Of a DNA stretch of 64,000 bases, positions 12,076-22,812 are shown one piece after another; the stretch's first letter is position 1; each line of letters starts with the position of its first letter. The notes beneath the pieces were generated by a model. It did not search any database and was not told where the DNA came from. It saw nothing but the letters and a program-made list of their open reading frames with translations. A program made the translations under genes and the position numbers. Source of the DNA: Macrostomum hystrix (taxonomy: Eukaryota; Platyhelminthes; Macrostomidae). The DNA lies in assembly GCA_950097015.1 (NCBI GenBank), contig CATNEN010000003.1, positions 558,001 through 622,000 on the forward strand, read 5' to 3'.

Positions 12076-12649
12076 TGAAGTGTAGCAAAATAAGGCTAGT
12101 AAGGAAACAGGAGGAACTGGAGCAAGGAATATATACTCAAGGAACTCTTACCACAAGTCTTGAACCTGGAGTCCGATTCGCTTCCGATTTCTTCTCTCCA
12201 TTTTCTTTTCTCGGCGAGACTCTGAATCTGGGCTCGCTTCGGAGTTCTTGTATTTATAGAGATTCGGACCCTCTCGGGTTCGATGAGTGCGTTCAATGTA
12301 CAGGTGTCAAACTGGTGTCAAAATGTCTGGGTCAACACTTGACAACTTGAGAGGATATACTTTTTTACAACTAAACTAGTAGAAGCGCAAAAAGATGGAT
12401 TATCGCTTTCTTGACCTTTTGATTGGTTTTGGGTATCATGATTGGTAGGATTGGTGGTTGTCTATGACATAAAGTAGTATGGTATAGTCACATGACTTTT
12501 GATTGTTTCGTTTCTCCTTTTTTGGTGAAATGAATCACATGCTGTACTTGTATGTTTTTGGTTCGCCTTTTCTAAAAATACTACTAAGCGGATGAGTAGA
12601 GTAGTTAGCGCATGATTGGTTAAAATAAATATTGCCGTAATTCTGCACT

Positions 12650-13075
12650 CTACAGGCTGTCGCTCTGCTTCAAAGAGTCGAATTTGCAGTGTGTCGCTGC
12701 CTTTCTTACCCGGGCTAGATAGTGAGTAATTGGCTCGTCAGCGCTCTGCCGAAGCGTAAAGAAGTTTACAGTTCGCTCAGCCACAACTAAGCGCTTTTGA
12801 GGTTGAAGATAGGCTACAAGTGCAGTCTCCACGTCTGTAAAGAGCATTTCTTCAACATGACGCGGAGCGACCAAGTGTGATAGCTTTTCCAGTGTAGCCA
12901 GCCCACAGGATGACAGGAAATGATCCGTGATCTGCCGTGTCTCAGTCGTGCCGGTCCATTTGTTAGCACGAGCCAGTGCTTTGAATGCTTTTAGCCAAGT
13001 GAGAGCCGCGGATCTGCGTTGTTGAGATCCAGTTCACCTAGCCGCGACCCCATTGTCATGAATACGAGATGCAGT
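12650..13075 (-). pseudogene. Gag-like relic of an LTR retrotransposon
   Basis: Minus-strand peptide segments (PQKRLVVAERT, FFTLRQSADEPITHYLARVR, KAATHCKF) match the general layout of Ty3/Gypsy-type gag. A run upstream contains WLKAFKALARANKW. At least one frameshift (near 13015) separates the likely ATG region (13060-13075) from the rest. No protease, reverse transcriptase or intact LTR was found alongside. The sequence at 14440-14650 could be the continuation, split by the Tc1-like element. Confidence 0.6.
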
Positions 13076-13155
13076 CAATTCACTTAGCTTTTGTTAGAAT
13101 AGGAAAGCGTGCACTTGCCGTGAATAGGCGAGGCTATGCATGCCAGCTTGTATTA

Positions 13156-14425
13156 TACCTTTTGTCAGTTGATTTCGCAAAAAAGCCAATTGATTTCCCC
13201 ATTAGCTGAAGTCGAAAGCGAGGGCCCAACCAGCCTTCTCGACCATAGATAAGTCGAAATGAATTCCCTCAATTCAATGTGTTTTAAGCATACTCTCTGG
13301 GGAAATCGATTGGAGTTGTTTCATTCTGTTGTCTGTGGTCGAAATCGAGGATTCATAGTTAGTCTTTGCCTACAGCGCAAATCTGGCAGGTACAAGAGAA
13401 CAGAGGTCATCATCCTATGTAACAAATGAAGCAAAGTCACAAAGAATGAACAAATAACCACGTTTCGGGTCATGCGGGTCATGAAAATTATGAAGTTAGC
13501 TTTGCCGTACTTGGCGTACGTCACTGGAAGATATCGGCATATTCGAGGCACCGCTGATAGTACAACCATGACGTGGTGACACCATTGGCGACACTTGTCC
13601 AGATTCAGCACGTCGATGCATCCCAACACTTCCTGTTGCAGCCGAGTCATCCGTCTCCTGTGAAGGGTAACACCTTGCTGTGCTGCCGCGGCGCGGTCTC
13701 CCATCTGCTGCTGAATGTCAGGCTGCGCGAGCTTCTTTGTTGATGTTCGAATTCCAATCGTCCGTGACAGTACGAAGCTTTTTTAACGTAATTAGCTGCT
13801 TGTCCAGTGCACGACTGATAGTCTTCAGGCCAACGGTCTCCAATGCAGGCCACTGCACTGAAAGACCACCGCGCATCATTTGCAGAGTGCAGGTGGGATT
13901 TTGTTCGACTATTGTTATCAGGTGCTCCGTCATTTCCTCATTCAGATGTTTCTGTCGATTGCCACCCTTGGCCAGACTATGATCTCTTCCGTCTCTTTCA
14001 AATACCTCAATGATGGACCTGGTGGTTCTTGGTTTAATCTGCAATTGTCTCGCCAGGAGCCTCCAGTCTTCACCTCGGACATACGATTGAGCGATTCTCT
14101 GTCGGTCCTTCTCCGATACTGCTGTAGTGTAGTGCCCGCGCAGCATAGTGGTTGATGACGTCTGTTCTCTTGTACATGCCAAATTTGCGCTGTAGGCAAA
14201 GACTAACTATGAATCCTCGATTTCGACCACAGACAACAGAATGAAACAATTCGAATCGATTTCCCCAGAGAGTATGCTTAAAACACATTGAATTGAAATC
14301 AATTGGACTTAAGGGAATTCATTTGGACTTATCTATGGTCGAGAAGGCTGGTTGGGCCCTCGCTTTCGACTTCAGCTAATGGGGAAATCAATTGGCTTTT
14401 TTGCGAAATCAATTGACAAAAGGTA
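13156..14425. mobile_element. Tc1-like element with about 240-bp terminal inverted repeats
   Basis: The two ends (13156-13405 and 14180-14425) are long near-perfect reverse complements, starting TACCTTTTGTCA and passing through GGGCCCAACCAGCC and CTCTGGGGAAATCGATT. The outer TA on each side fits a TA target duplication. Inside is a broken transposase fragment. At about 1.27 kb with degraded coding sequence it is non-autonomous. Confidence 0.75.
13718..14182 (-). pseudogene. Truncated Tc1-like transposase, N-terminal HTH part
   Basis: An open stretch of about 150 residues has a helix-turn-helix-like segment (RQRIAQSYVRGEDWRLLARQ then LQIKPRTTRSII). A KGGNRQKHLNEEMTEHLI linker and a second winged-helix-like part (NPTCTLQMMRGGL) follow, as at the start of Tc1/IS630-superfamily transposases. 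No catalytic DDE block is recognisable downstream, where the frame is lost. It lies inside the inverted-repeat element at 13156-14425. Confidence 0.5.
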
Positions 14426-14885
14426 TATTCAGCTTCAAGCAAAACGAACTCTAATACTCTAATAAGGGATACGCCAGGTTGGGGCATAGACAATAAACGA
14501 AGCAGCAACGCTTTTGCTGGTAACAACGAAACTAAATGACACTCGATGAACGGATAGCGACTGCAGTACAATAATGATTTATACGATACCAACTCCAGGC
14601 TCGCACAGCATAACATGAGGTAAGGATCAAAAGAAGTGCGCCAAGAGTACTATACCCTCTTGCAGTATACGAAAAGACCTTCAACTGCTTAACGTACAAT
14701 AAATGCAAGATGATCGAAGGATGATGTCACAACACCAAATTGTATGCAGCGAGGAGACACCTGTATTTTTAGCCCGATAAACAGTGGTTTATGTTCTTTC
14801 CTGATTTCAATCTGATCTATTTAGTTTTGACGAACGCAGGAACCCAAGAACTATAGTGCTGTCCAATAATTAGGCATCAAAATTT

Positions 14886-14948
14886 GATTGGTTCTGTAGT
14901 TGATGATTGCAAGCAAGCCTATATATATTGTTTGTAGTCACACTGCAT
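14886..14948 (+). promoter_or_regulatory. Possible core promoter of the WSC gene
   Basis: An inverted CCAAT motif (ATTGG, about 14887) is followed by TATATATA at 14920-14927 and an initiator-like TCACACT. All lie 110-170 nt upstream of the ATG at 15057. Position and order are plausible; no direct evidence of use. Confidence 0.35.
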
Positions 14949-15056
14949 ATTTTACGCCTTAGAAATTGGTTTCGCTATTTTAAGTCTCATCGAGTTCCTA
15001 GAGAAATTAAAAGTTCCTAGAAAAATAAGAAAAAATTCGCAACACAATTGTTTGTG

Positions 15057-16273
15057 ATGGCATCATGTCTGCCGTATTTCCTAGTCCTTATCTACATTGC
15101 AATAGTGGCGACTGGACAAATGATACCGTTTAATAACGTAGGCTGCTACAATAGTGGCGGCAGCAGTGATCTAAATGGACTACAATACGTATTGTGGATT
15201 AACAACCAGAAAGTTGAAATTATTAATGGTGCAGTGGAAAACAAGATTTCAATGAGCATGAACGAGTGCGCTCGAATCTGCTCTGACCTAGGCTTTCTCT
15301 TCTTCGGCGTGTTGAATGGCAGCAGGTGCCACTGTGGCGACTCGTACGGCTCTGCTGGTAATGCCGGAACCACAGGCGCTTGCTCCATCCCGTGTCCAGG
15401 AGATTCCACGCAGATATGCGGTGGCAGCCAACAGTTCTCAGTCGGCGCATTCGAGAAGAAAAGTAAGAAAATTTTGCGCAACGCATCTGATCAATGTCAA
15501 AAACTAACCGATATATACGTCGTAGAAGAAATGTGCTAATAATTGAAACCCGAGTGACCATTTCAAACACTTGAACTGTATACTCTCTCTGATGGAGTTA
15601 TCCTGGACAGGGACTACTAAAGCTAGCTACTAGTGGTCCTTGAACCTGGAATGGAGTGAGTTGCATGTTTTGTCATTCGCGACTTAACAGAAAATATAGA
15701 AGTTTTCAACTCCCGCTATAGGGCTGTCACTTTTGGTTGTTACTTTGACATTCCAACGGAAGCTAACTCTTGAATAATGAAAGTTTTTTAATAGCGGAAC
15801 TGCGGCACACGTGAAAAACTCGACTTGATGATTTATGGGACACTCATGTCGCTTTACTTCAATTCAACAAATAAAGTTCTCCCCTAAAAAGAGGGTTTTC
15901 AATGGTTTTGAAATTGAGATTGAATTACTACCTCTAACATAATATTATTTAATTTGAAAGCAAAATAAACACTAAATTTACTTTTCCTCCGCATCAAATT
16001 GCAGACGTTATCCAATTTCGAATGCTGCCTGCTGAGAGTACAATGAGAGACTCCCTTAACTACCTTTCGCTTGGATCTGGCTTTGCCGCTGAAACTGTCG
16101 ACTCTGAGTTGTCCTGCCTGCAGCGTTGTACTCGCAGACACTTACTCGGCTTGATCTGTCGGGCTGCAGCCTACACGCTATCTGACAGAATCTGTTACAT
16201 GATGCGTTTGCGTGCTTTTGACATGTTAGTGCCGAGACCAGCTGACATACAGATTTGGTTGCCTCTGATTTAG
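15057..16273 (+). CDS. Secreted WSC-domain protein with C-terminal PAN/apple-like domain
   Basis: The exons 15057-15462 and 16005-16273 join in phase to 224 aa. Residues 1-22 form a signal peptide (hydrophobic LPYFLVLIYIAIVA). Residues about 30-130 form a WSC domain: VGCYNSGG, CARICSDLGFLFFGV, RCHCGDSYG, CPGDSTQICGG. WSC domains are putative carbohydrate-binding modules. The second exon has paired Cys motifs (ELSCLQRC, ICRAAAYT, RICYM) as in PAN/apple domains. The donor AAAA|GTAAGA and acceptor AAATTGCAG| are good; reading through the intron would add an unrelated tail and a stop at 15539. The ATG at 15057 starts the signal peptide. No transmembrane helix or GPI signal is evident. Likely extracellular; substrate and function unknown. 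Confidence 0.75.
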
Positions 16274-16299
16274 AGGACAATTGGCAAAATGTTGACACA

Positions 16300-16305
16300 A
16301 ATAAA
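16300..16305 (+). terminator. Polyadenylation signal of the WSC gene
   Basis: AATAAA 27 nt after the stop codon; a second AATAAA lies at 16351-16356. Confidence 0.5.
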
Positions 16306-16359
16306 AAAAAACTAAACACCTATGCATCTGAACCGTAAAACACTAACCTAAATAAATAG

Positions 16360-17800
16360 TTTTACCTGCCGCTTTTTAGATGTCCTTTTTTCGAAATTTC
16401 AAATATTTTAATCGAATCTACATAGTTATCGATCCTATTATCCTGTCGTAGACTCGTCTAGTTTTGTCTGTTAGTCAAACGCTCTTTTTTATTTTCCTTT
16501 GTAAGAAATAAAAGACCATAATTTGAATTTATTAGGAAATAAACGGAAAGCCCTGCCTCCTCGCAATCAAACATACAGAGTTTGGCTTTTTCTAATACCA
16601 ACGAACATCTCTCAGAATAAATTCCAACGACAAGGAGATAAACAAGCGATTGTTTTAGCGCAACAGTTCGTTGCTAGGTATAAATTTTTTTTCCTGAAAA
16701 ATCTTGACAAAGACGAAGCTAAAGCTGAATGTAACAATAGGGCGACTCAGTGAATGAAGTAAAAAGCCTTTCTCCGGTGAGCTCAAAATCAGACTCCGCA
16801 TTATCGACAGCAGATCGCCTAACTTTGATGGACAGTATCGATCGCAGCTGATGCGAGAGAGTATTTCCCTTTAACTACAAACGTTTCCCTAGCGGAAAAT
16901 GTAACCAAATCGACTAAAATAGACGGGCATTGTTTAGCACGGGATCGCTGCATTGTTCTGCAGCTAGATTAACATCCGACAAGCTATAGCAGTAAAGCCT
17001 CACAATAAAAACTTTATTGAAGTAAGTGTCATAAATATGCCATAAAGTGAACCTGTAAGCCGGTAAAATCTGAATTCGAACTAACCAGAATCAGTCGGAA
17101 GCATCAGTTATCTGAGCACCAGCATTTAGCCAAAGAAAGAAATGCAACCGAACAGTTGGAGCCAAAGCCGCCACACCCAACCCAGATTTCTTCTTTATCC
17201 AATGCTTACAACATCTAGTCAAAATGAAGCAATGTGGAAATGCTTAAGAATACAAATAGTCCCTCTCTCTATATATGTAGTCCGACGCTCTTATCCGCTA
17301 AGAAACAGACAAATTTTTGATTGAAAATAAATTAAAAGAAACAACAAAATTTGCTCATCGTATTTGCTACATGAAATTTATTCGAAGAAAACTCTAATTG
17401 AAGCGCGATCTTTCATTTGATGATGGAAACCATGCTAAAGTTTTAAACCACGCACTTTTCCAATAGATATATATCTGCTATGTAGCTTAAGTTTACCTAG
17501 ATAAAGAAACGCATCCTTTGATGTTAACAGGACCAATACTTCTGACTACCTAAAGTCAGTAGGTGCAATAGCATTAGATCATCGATTGGATAAGAATAAT
17601 AATAATAAAAAAAACTACCCCTAATTACATTTTAAAGTGGAAATCTTGTTACTTCTTTCTGATGTTATTACATTTAAACTTAGATTTATGCTCAAATAAT
17701 TTGTTAAGAGACTATGTAAAAGACGTTGAATTTTTGTTTTGCATAAACTAACAAGCTATAAGATTTCGCAACAGACAGTCTACTACAAGTAGCATTATAA
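16360..17800. other. Intergenic, AT-rich, no gene recognised
   Basis: Lies between the convergent WSC (plus) and UQCRH (minus) genes. Only short unconvincing open frames (for example 16523-16753) without domain motifs are present. Minus-strand AATAAA sequences occur several hundred bases beyond UQCRH, but none could be assigned. Confidence 0.4.
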
Positions 17801-17812
17801 GTAGTGCTGATG

Positions 17813-18049
17813 CTACTTGGTGTGCTTAAAGATCTCCTTAGCAGCGCAGTGATCCCTGCAATGGAGCAGGTCGAACAGCTCCTCCTCGCAGTCCTCGGTT
17901 GTGTTTGGCCGCCTGGCTACTCGCTCCTCGCACTTGGTGAACTTGTCCAAATACTTGGCGCAGTGCTCGGAGTCGCGGCACTTCTCCCTGATGGTGTCAA
18001 TGGGATCCTGCATCTCTTCGTCCTCCTCGGCGGCCTTCTCCTTGGTCAT
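17813..18049 (-). CDS. UQCRH: Cytochrome b-c1 complex subunit 6 (hinge protein)
   Basis: This 78-residue acidic subunit of mitochondrial complex III helps electron transfer between cytochrome c1 and cytochrome c in the intermembrane space. An acidic N-terminus (EEDEEMQDPIDTIREKC) is followed by the family's twin CX9C pattern: Cys30-x9-Cys40 and Cys54-x9-Cys64, plus Cys24 and Cys68. It ends HCRDHCAAKEIFKHTK. There is no intron in the coding region and the length equals the mature vertebrate protein, so it appears complete without a cleaved presequence. An acceptor-like ACCAATCAG|ACAG lies 10-15 nt before the ATG, suggesting a 5'UTR intron or leader trans-splicing. It is convergent with the WSC gene. 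Confidence 0.95.
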   Translation of the reverse strand: MTKEKAAEEDEEMQDPIDTIREKCRDSEHCAKYLDKFTKCEERVARRPNTTEDCEEELFDLLHCRDHCAAKEIFKHTK

Positions 18050-18289
18050 TGCTGGCTGCTGTCTGATTGGTAATTAATCAATAAGCAGTTAATGATGGAA
18101 GGCTTGTTAAAGACACTGAAAATGGTTACATTAGCAGAAAATCTTTCGTCGAATGGCAAAGAAAGTAAAATGATCTAAAAGTCGTAAAAGTGTTCTATCT
18201 TTCAAATGAAACCAAATACGATATACCTAATATACAAAAATGAAAAAAAAATAATTAAAGAAGGGCTATGCGCAATGGCACAGTAATTT

Positions 18290-18515
18290 ATGACACTAGA
18301 CCTGCAGCCAGCAAGGAGGCAATTCTGCCCATTTTGCTGACTCCTGAGCACACACAATAAGATACTGTATGAAGGCACATGCTCACACACTTGTGTGTTT
18401 ATAGCTGACTTTCTTATTGTCAGGCACTGTCCATTTTACTGTGCCCCTTAAGGGCATAAAATGCATGACAAGCCCTTATGCTTTTTCTCCACAGCTACAC
18501 CCTAAATGCAATAGG
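18290..18515 (-). mobile_element. SINE family 2, partial copy
   Basis: The reverse complement shares GGGCTTGTCATGCA, TTATGCCCTTAAGGGGC and CAGTGCCTGACAATAAGAAAG with the fuller copy at 33828-34045. Its far part (TGTGTGTGCTCAGGAGTCAGC region) matches the fragment at 37250-37350. Confidence 0.6.
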
Positions 18516-18547
18516 GCTCCTTAAATCTTCAAGTACTTTACCATGTA

Positions 18548-19848
18548 CGAGGGGCGTTCAATAAGTTTCCGGACCATAAGAGCCAGCGCACTCTAAGCTG
18601 CTCAAAATGTACTCACATGAAAAATGTACATCTCCTGAGATTTGACATAAAATATAATGATTACACAATAAACCTGAATCTCACAACTTCACTTCAAAGT
18701 TACCTATCACCTCCAACTTCAAGTATCTATTATGGAACTGTCACGCATCCACTGGAGAGCGATGATTTTTTACGACTACAAATGTGGTCTGAACCAGTCG
18801 CAAAGCTTAGAACGGCTTCGCCTAGCCTTCGGGGATACTGCACCCTCGAGAACAACCGTCTTTGACTGGTTCGCAGAATTTCGTCGGGGCCGAGTGTCGC
18901 TCGAAGACGAGGCTCGCGAAGGACGACCCACGAGTTCGACCACTCAGGAAGCAGTGGCTGCAGTGCACGCCCTGGTTGAGGAAGACCCGCGGTTGACAGT
19001 GCAACAGCTAGCCACTGCTGTGGGCATTTCATCGGGAAGCACATCAACCATCCTACATGAAAGGCTTGGCCTCAGCAAGGTGTCCGCACGCTGGGTGCCT
19101 CATCACCTGACCCAGGAGCAGAAACAGGCCCGGATTGATTGGTGCCATTCAATGCTCGAAAGATTCGACGGTGGAAGATCAACAAGCTCCTGGGACATCG
19201 TCAGTGGTGATGAGACCTGGGAGTACTGTTTTGACCCGGAGAGCAAGCAGCAGTCGGCTCAGTGGACCCCCATTGGCAGCCCGCCACCTTCAAAGCTGGT
19301 GCGGTCGCGAAGCGTCGCCAAGCAGATGGTGGCTGTTTTTGTGGCTCGCAGCGGTCCCGTAGCCATGAAAAAAACAGCGGACAGTGACTGCGGGCTGGTA
19401 TGTAACCGATTGTATGCCCCAGGTGCTGCAATCCATCGCTGAGAAGCGCCCAAGGACTCGACATCGCGGGTTGCTGCTCCACCAGGACAACGCCCCGGCC
19501 CACACGGCGCGACTAACTGTGGAGTTCATGGAGCAGAATCGCGTCCAACTGCTTCAGCACCCACCCTACAGCCCTGACTTGGCACCGTGTGACTTCTTTG
19601 TGTTCCCACAAGTCAAGCGCCTGCTTAAGGGAGTCCGATTTGCATCGCCGGAACAGGCCGTCGAGGCCTTCTAAAATCACCTGTTCGACATCCCTCAGTC
19701 GGAGTGGGCTGGCTGCTTTGCTACTTGGTTTGAAAGGATGAGAAAGTGCATCGAAGCTGCTGGAGAGTACTTCGAAAAGGCCTGACATTTATCTTCCCTC
19801 TGACGCTTTTCATTTCTGTGCATCCGGAAACTTATTGAACGCCCCTCG
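18548..19848 (+). mobile_element. mariner element, full length (1.3 kb)
   Basis: The terminal inverted repeats begin CGAGGGGCGTTCAATAAGTT and extend to TTTCCGGA (26 bp, essentially perfect), flanked by TA at 18546-18547 and 19849-19850. Length and structure are typical of mariner. It carries a nearly intact transposase, so it is a relatively recent insertion. Confidence 0.95.
18732..19785 (+). pseudogene. mariner transposase (DD34D), frameshifted
   Basis: The N-terminal HTH pair (LRLAFGDTAPSRTTVFDWFA) leads to WVPHHLT, a standard mariner motif. The catalytic region has SGDETW (first Asp), HQDNAPAH (second Asp) and YSPDLAPCDFF (third Asp). I count 34 residues between the second and third, giving DD34D. 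The frame breaks near 19365-19375 in a run of seven A, and an in-frame TAA lies at 19672-19674 ahead of the final TGA at 19783-19785. One slip and one stop make this copy inactive. Confidence 0.92.
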
Positions 19849-20089
19849 TACGACTATGTGGCTCGCAGAACTCGCAAAACTCGTATTTGACTATGTTTCG
19901 TTATCAACACGTTTTACCCAATTTCATGTTTCACTTGTCATTGTATTTCATCTTAAAGAGGAGCGAGAATCTGTAGGAAAGATCAGACGACCTTGGGGCT
20001 GTCTGAGAGCTTGGGCTCGAACTAGGAACACAAAAAGAAGAAACAGTCTTGGGACTGAAATCCAAAGAGATTAAGGCGAACTTAAGGAG

Positions 20090-20415
20090 AAACTATTATT
20101 AGAGTGAAGAACATCAAAGATTTGCTGCGAGAAAGAATTGTATTGAGGGATTATAGCGAGAGTTGTATCAAGAGGTACAGTAAAGACTAAGTAGAATAGG
20201 TTGCAATCGCAATCGTGCCTTTGAATATCATAAGACTTTAATCTCCTATACCTTTGTCCCAGAAGTACATTCTTACTAATCTTTATAACCTCGCCTTCAT
20301 ATATAATATAATGGATATATCTCATTTAATAAAATATTTTGCAAAAGTTGCCGAAATTCTAAATAGCCTTTGTCTTGTTTCCTCGAGCCAAAACTTCTGG
20401 TGGCAGCGACTAAAT
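20090..20415 (+). mobile_element. Possible LTR 3' end with primer-binding-site-like sequence
   Basis: An AATAAA at about 20328 is followed by a T/C-rich stretch and then TTCTGGTGGCAGCGAC (about 20395-20410). That resembles an LTR boundary followed by the TGGTGGCAGCG primer-binding site seen in many Ty3/Gypsy elements. No matching second LTR or polyprotein is present, so this would be a decayed remnant. Confidence 0.35.
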
Positions 20416-21689
20416 CCTGAATAATAGAACAGAGAGGAAGTCGATCAGGTTGAGTCTCCCTTGTGCGCTTGGCTGGTATACCAAATTGCCTTGTCCGCTA
20501 CCAGAAGTATATTAGATAGATTAAAACCAGCACTTACTCAAAGCAGACACTCAATTTAGTCTCTTAATTTACTCCAATTTAAATAAATTGGTGGCTGCTT
20601 GGGCGTGTTGCCAACTCTTGAAACATCAATCTGACACCTTGGGGTTCGGAGCAGTATTGATAGACTTGGGTCTATCTGCCAATATAATCATCTAAGAACA
20701 TAGGGCTTATAAATTTACGTAAGCAACTAATAGCTAAATCACTAGATCTTTAGTGGGCCGCTTGTCACTTAATATATGAGACTTAGTGGCGCCAAACCCA
20801 AAATTGTCTTAAATAATAACGTATCAGCAGAGGTAGACAGCAAAAAGAGGCCTACAACACAAGTTAGTCTAAGATCATTGTTAACAAAGCTAAAATCAAA
20901 CTTATGGTAGTTAAATACATAATTTTTCTCTGTGATCCTTAACTTTTTGTGCTTTGGGAAAAAATAAAGCAACTTTGTAGCTTTGTTTTTGCCCCTGCTA
21001 ATTTAATTTTCGTGACCTACTTTGCTTGGCCCTTTTTTACCTTTATAGCCTATTTGACTAGGTTAGGTTGGACAGGTGTTTCTGTTACATGTAAGCGATT
21101 TATTCTAAATCTAAACTTATCTATAGACATTTCAGATTAGGATTAAAGCCTTTGTAGAAGTATTGAAATGGCATAGTAATCTTTCAATTTGCTAAAATAC
21201 TCCTTGTTGTCAGTTGTGGTAAATGACAAATTATAGTAAATTAGTAGATTCTTATGTGGTCATTATGTTGTCTAGTGTTTTTGTCCACATGGCCATTAAA
21301 ACATGTAAGTGTATAGGCTCAAAAACATTCATGGGCAATTAGCAGGTATGGACTAGCCAGTCTGGCCCTAAAGACAGTCACAAAAAGTTAAACTCATTTC
21401 ATTGTGTTCTAGGTACTAAGTGCTATGTTTAAGTACATATATATTTTTCTCAAAATCTCAAATCTAAAGTATGTGTCCACTTCACTTTCATTTGCGAAAT
21501 TATTTTCCTTATTTAATAATTTTGTGAACCTTAATCCTCATTATTTAAAATGGTGCCAATGACATGGAATGACGAATGGGAGTTGTCTATGGCCCATAGT
21601 AGCTGAGTAAAATTGTTTGTGGCACAAAAATGCCCCTGAGTTTTATTGAGCCCTCACTATAGTTTAGATTTAGTGGTCATGGTGACCAC

Positions 21690-21880
21690 AGTGTTGTGAA
21701 TCATAGGCTCCACTTTGTGGACCCCAAAGACACCATGCTACACACAAACACAATTGAAGGGACGTGGGGCAACTGCAAAGTGAAATTCTGGGCCATGCAT
21801 GGCACTAGTGATGCCCTCTTTTTAATCACACATCCCATAGTCCAGATCATGCTGGACTTACACTGGAGGAAAAATCCAAC
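21690..21880 (+). pseudogene. Merlin/ISXO2-type transposase fragment
   Basis: The peptide HRLHFVDPKDTMLHTNTIEG-TWG followed by a Lys-rich segment matches the C-terminal signature (FVDP...HTNTIE..W) of ISXO2-like DDE transposases, used by Merlin elements. The N-terminal catalytic half is not recognisable upstream, and the frame ends in ACTTACGCCA-like short repeats (21895-21950). Confidence 0.6.
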
Positions 21881-22502
21881 ATTTCTTGGCACTTACGCCA
21901 GACTTATGCCAACTGAAAAAGGTCCCTCTGACTTACGCCACCCAAAAAAGGTCCCTAACAATTCTTGTTAATCCATGTCTCTTTATCGACCTCCTTGCTT
22001 GCTGCCCTCGACTATTACATGGATTTCTCTCTCACTCTAACCAGCACATACACACAATTAGTTTTTCAAGTCATTTGGCAAGCCCCTTCTCATTGGTCAT
22101 GTCTGTCCGGCTCCAGCAGAATGATGGTCGCCGATGAAGGGGCAGCGGCAGGATGTCTTAAACCTCCACTTGTCGACCACTTTACTGACGACGTATTTCG
22201 TTGCCCGATGATCTATAAAAAGTGGAGCCCGGTGCGTGCGGATGCCCCGCTGGCTATCCCCAGCGTGGTACACTGTGATACATCGGTGATTAATTAAATT
22301 CAGAAGTTGCAACTGCTTAAAAATCTCACAAGTTGCAAATCCTGAATCAAGAATCAAAGTAAGCATCTTGAAGCTAAAAAAACTTTTGCTATCCTACAAT
22401 AGATATTCTGCTATCTCATTTATACGAACTGCAATATTTTAATGACCTTTGTTTTAATGCTGCTCTTTAACATCATTAACACAAATGTGTAATGTTCTAT
22501 AG

Positions 22503-22812
22503 TGATGTAGAGGTTGTAGCCTAGTGGTTAGGGTGTCGGACTCACGACTTAAAGGTCGGGGATTTGATTCCCGACTCCCCTGAACAATTTGTGTCCTTTA
22601 GCAAGACACTTAGCTCTGCATTGCTTCAGTTCAACCAGCTGTTAAATGGGTACCAGCATCAGCTGGGATAATTGAAGGTGGGTGTGGCGTCCCCCCAGTC
22701 CATGGACTGAACAGCTATAGGCCTACGCAGCCTTCAGATACGCCGCGCATTAGCTGCGGCTGTGCTGTCGGCTGCACATCTGACCCAATTGGGGCAGGTG
22801 TAATCAATAGTG
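22503..22812 (+). mobile_element. SINE family 1, fullest copy (tRNA-derived)
   Basis: The tRNA-like head has an A-box-like TAGCCTAGTGGTTAGGG and B-box-like GGGATTTGATTCCCG. The central body follows (AGCAAGACACTTAGCTCTGC, GCTGTTAAATGGGTACC), then CAGTCCATGGACTGAACAGC and the tail CTGACCCAATTGGGGCAGG. The central body resembles conserved cores shared by SINEs of several animal groups. Other copies: 4246-4500 and 59301-59466. Confidence 0.85.
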
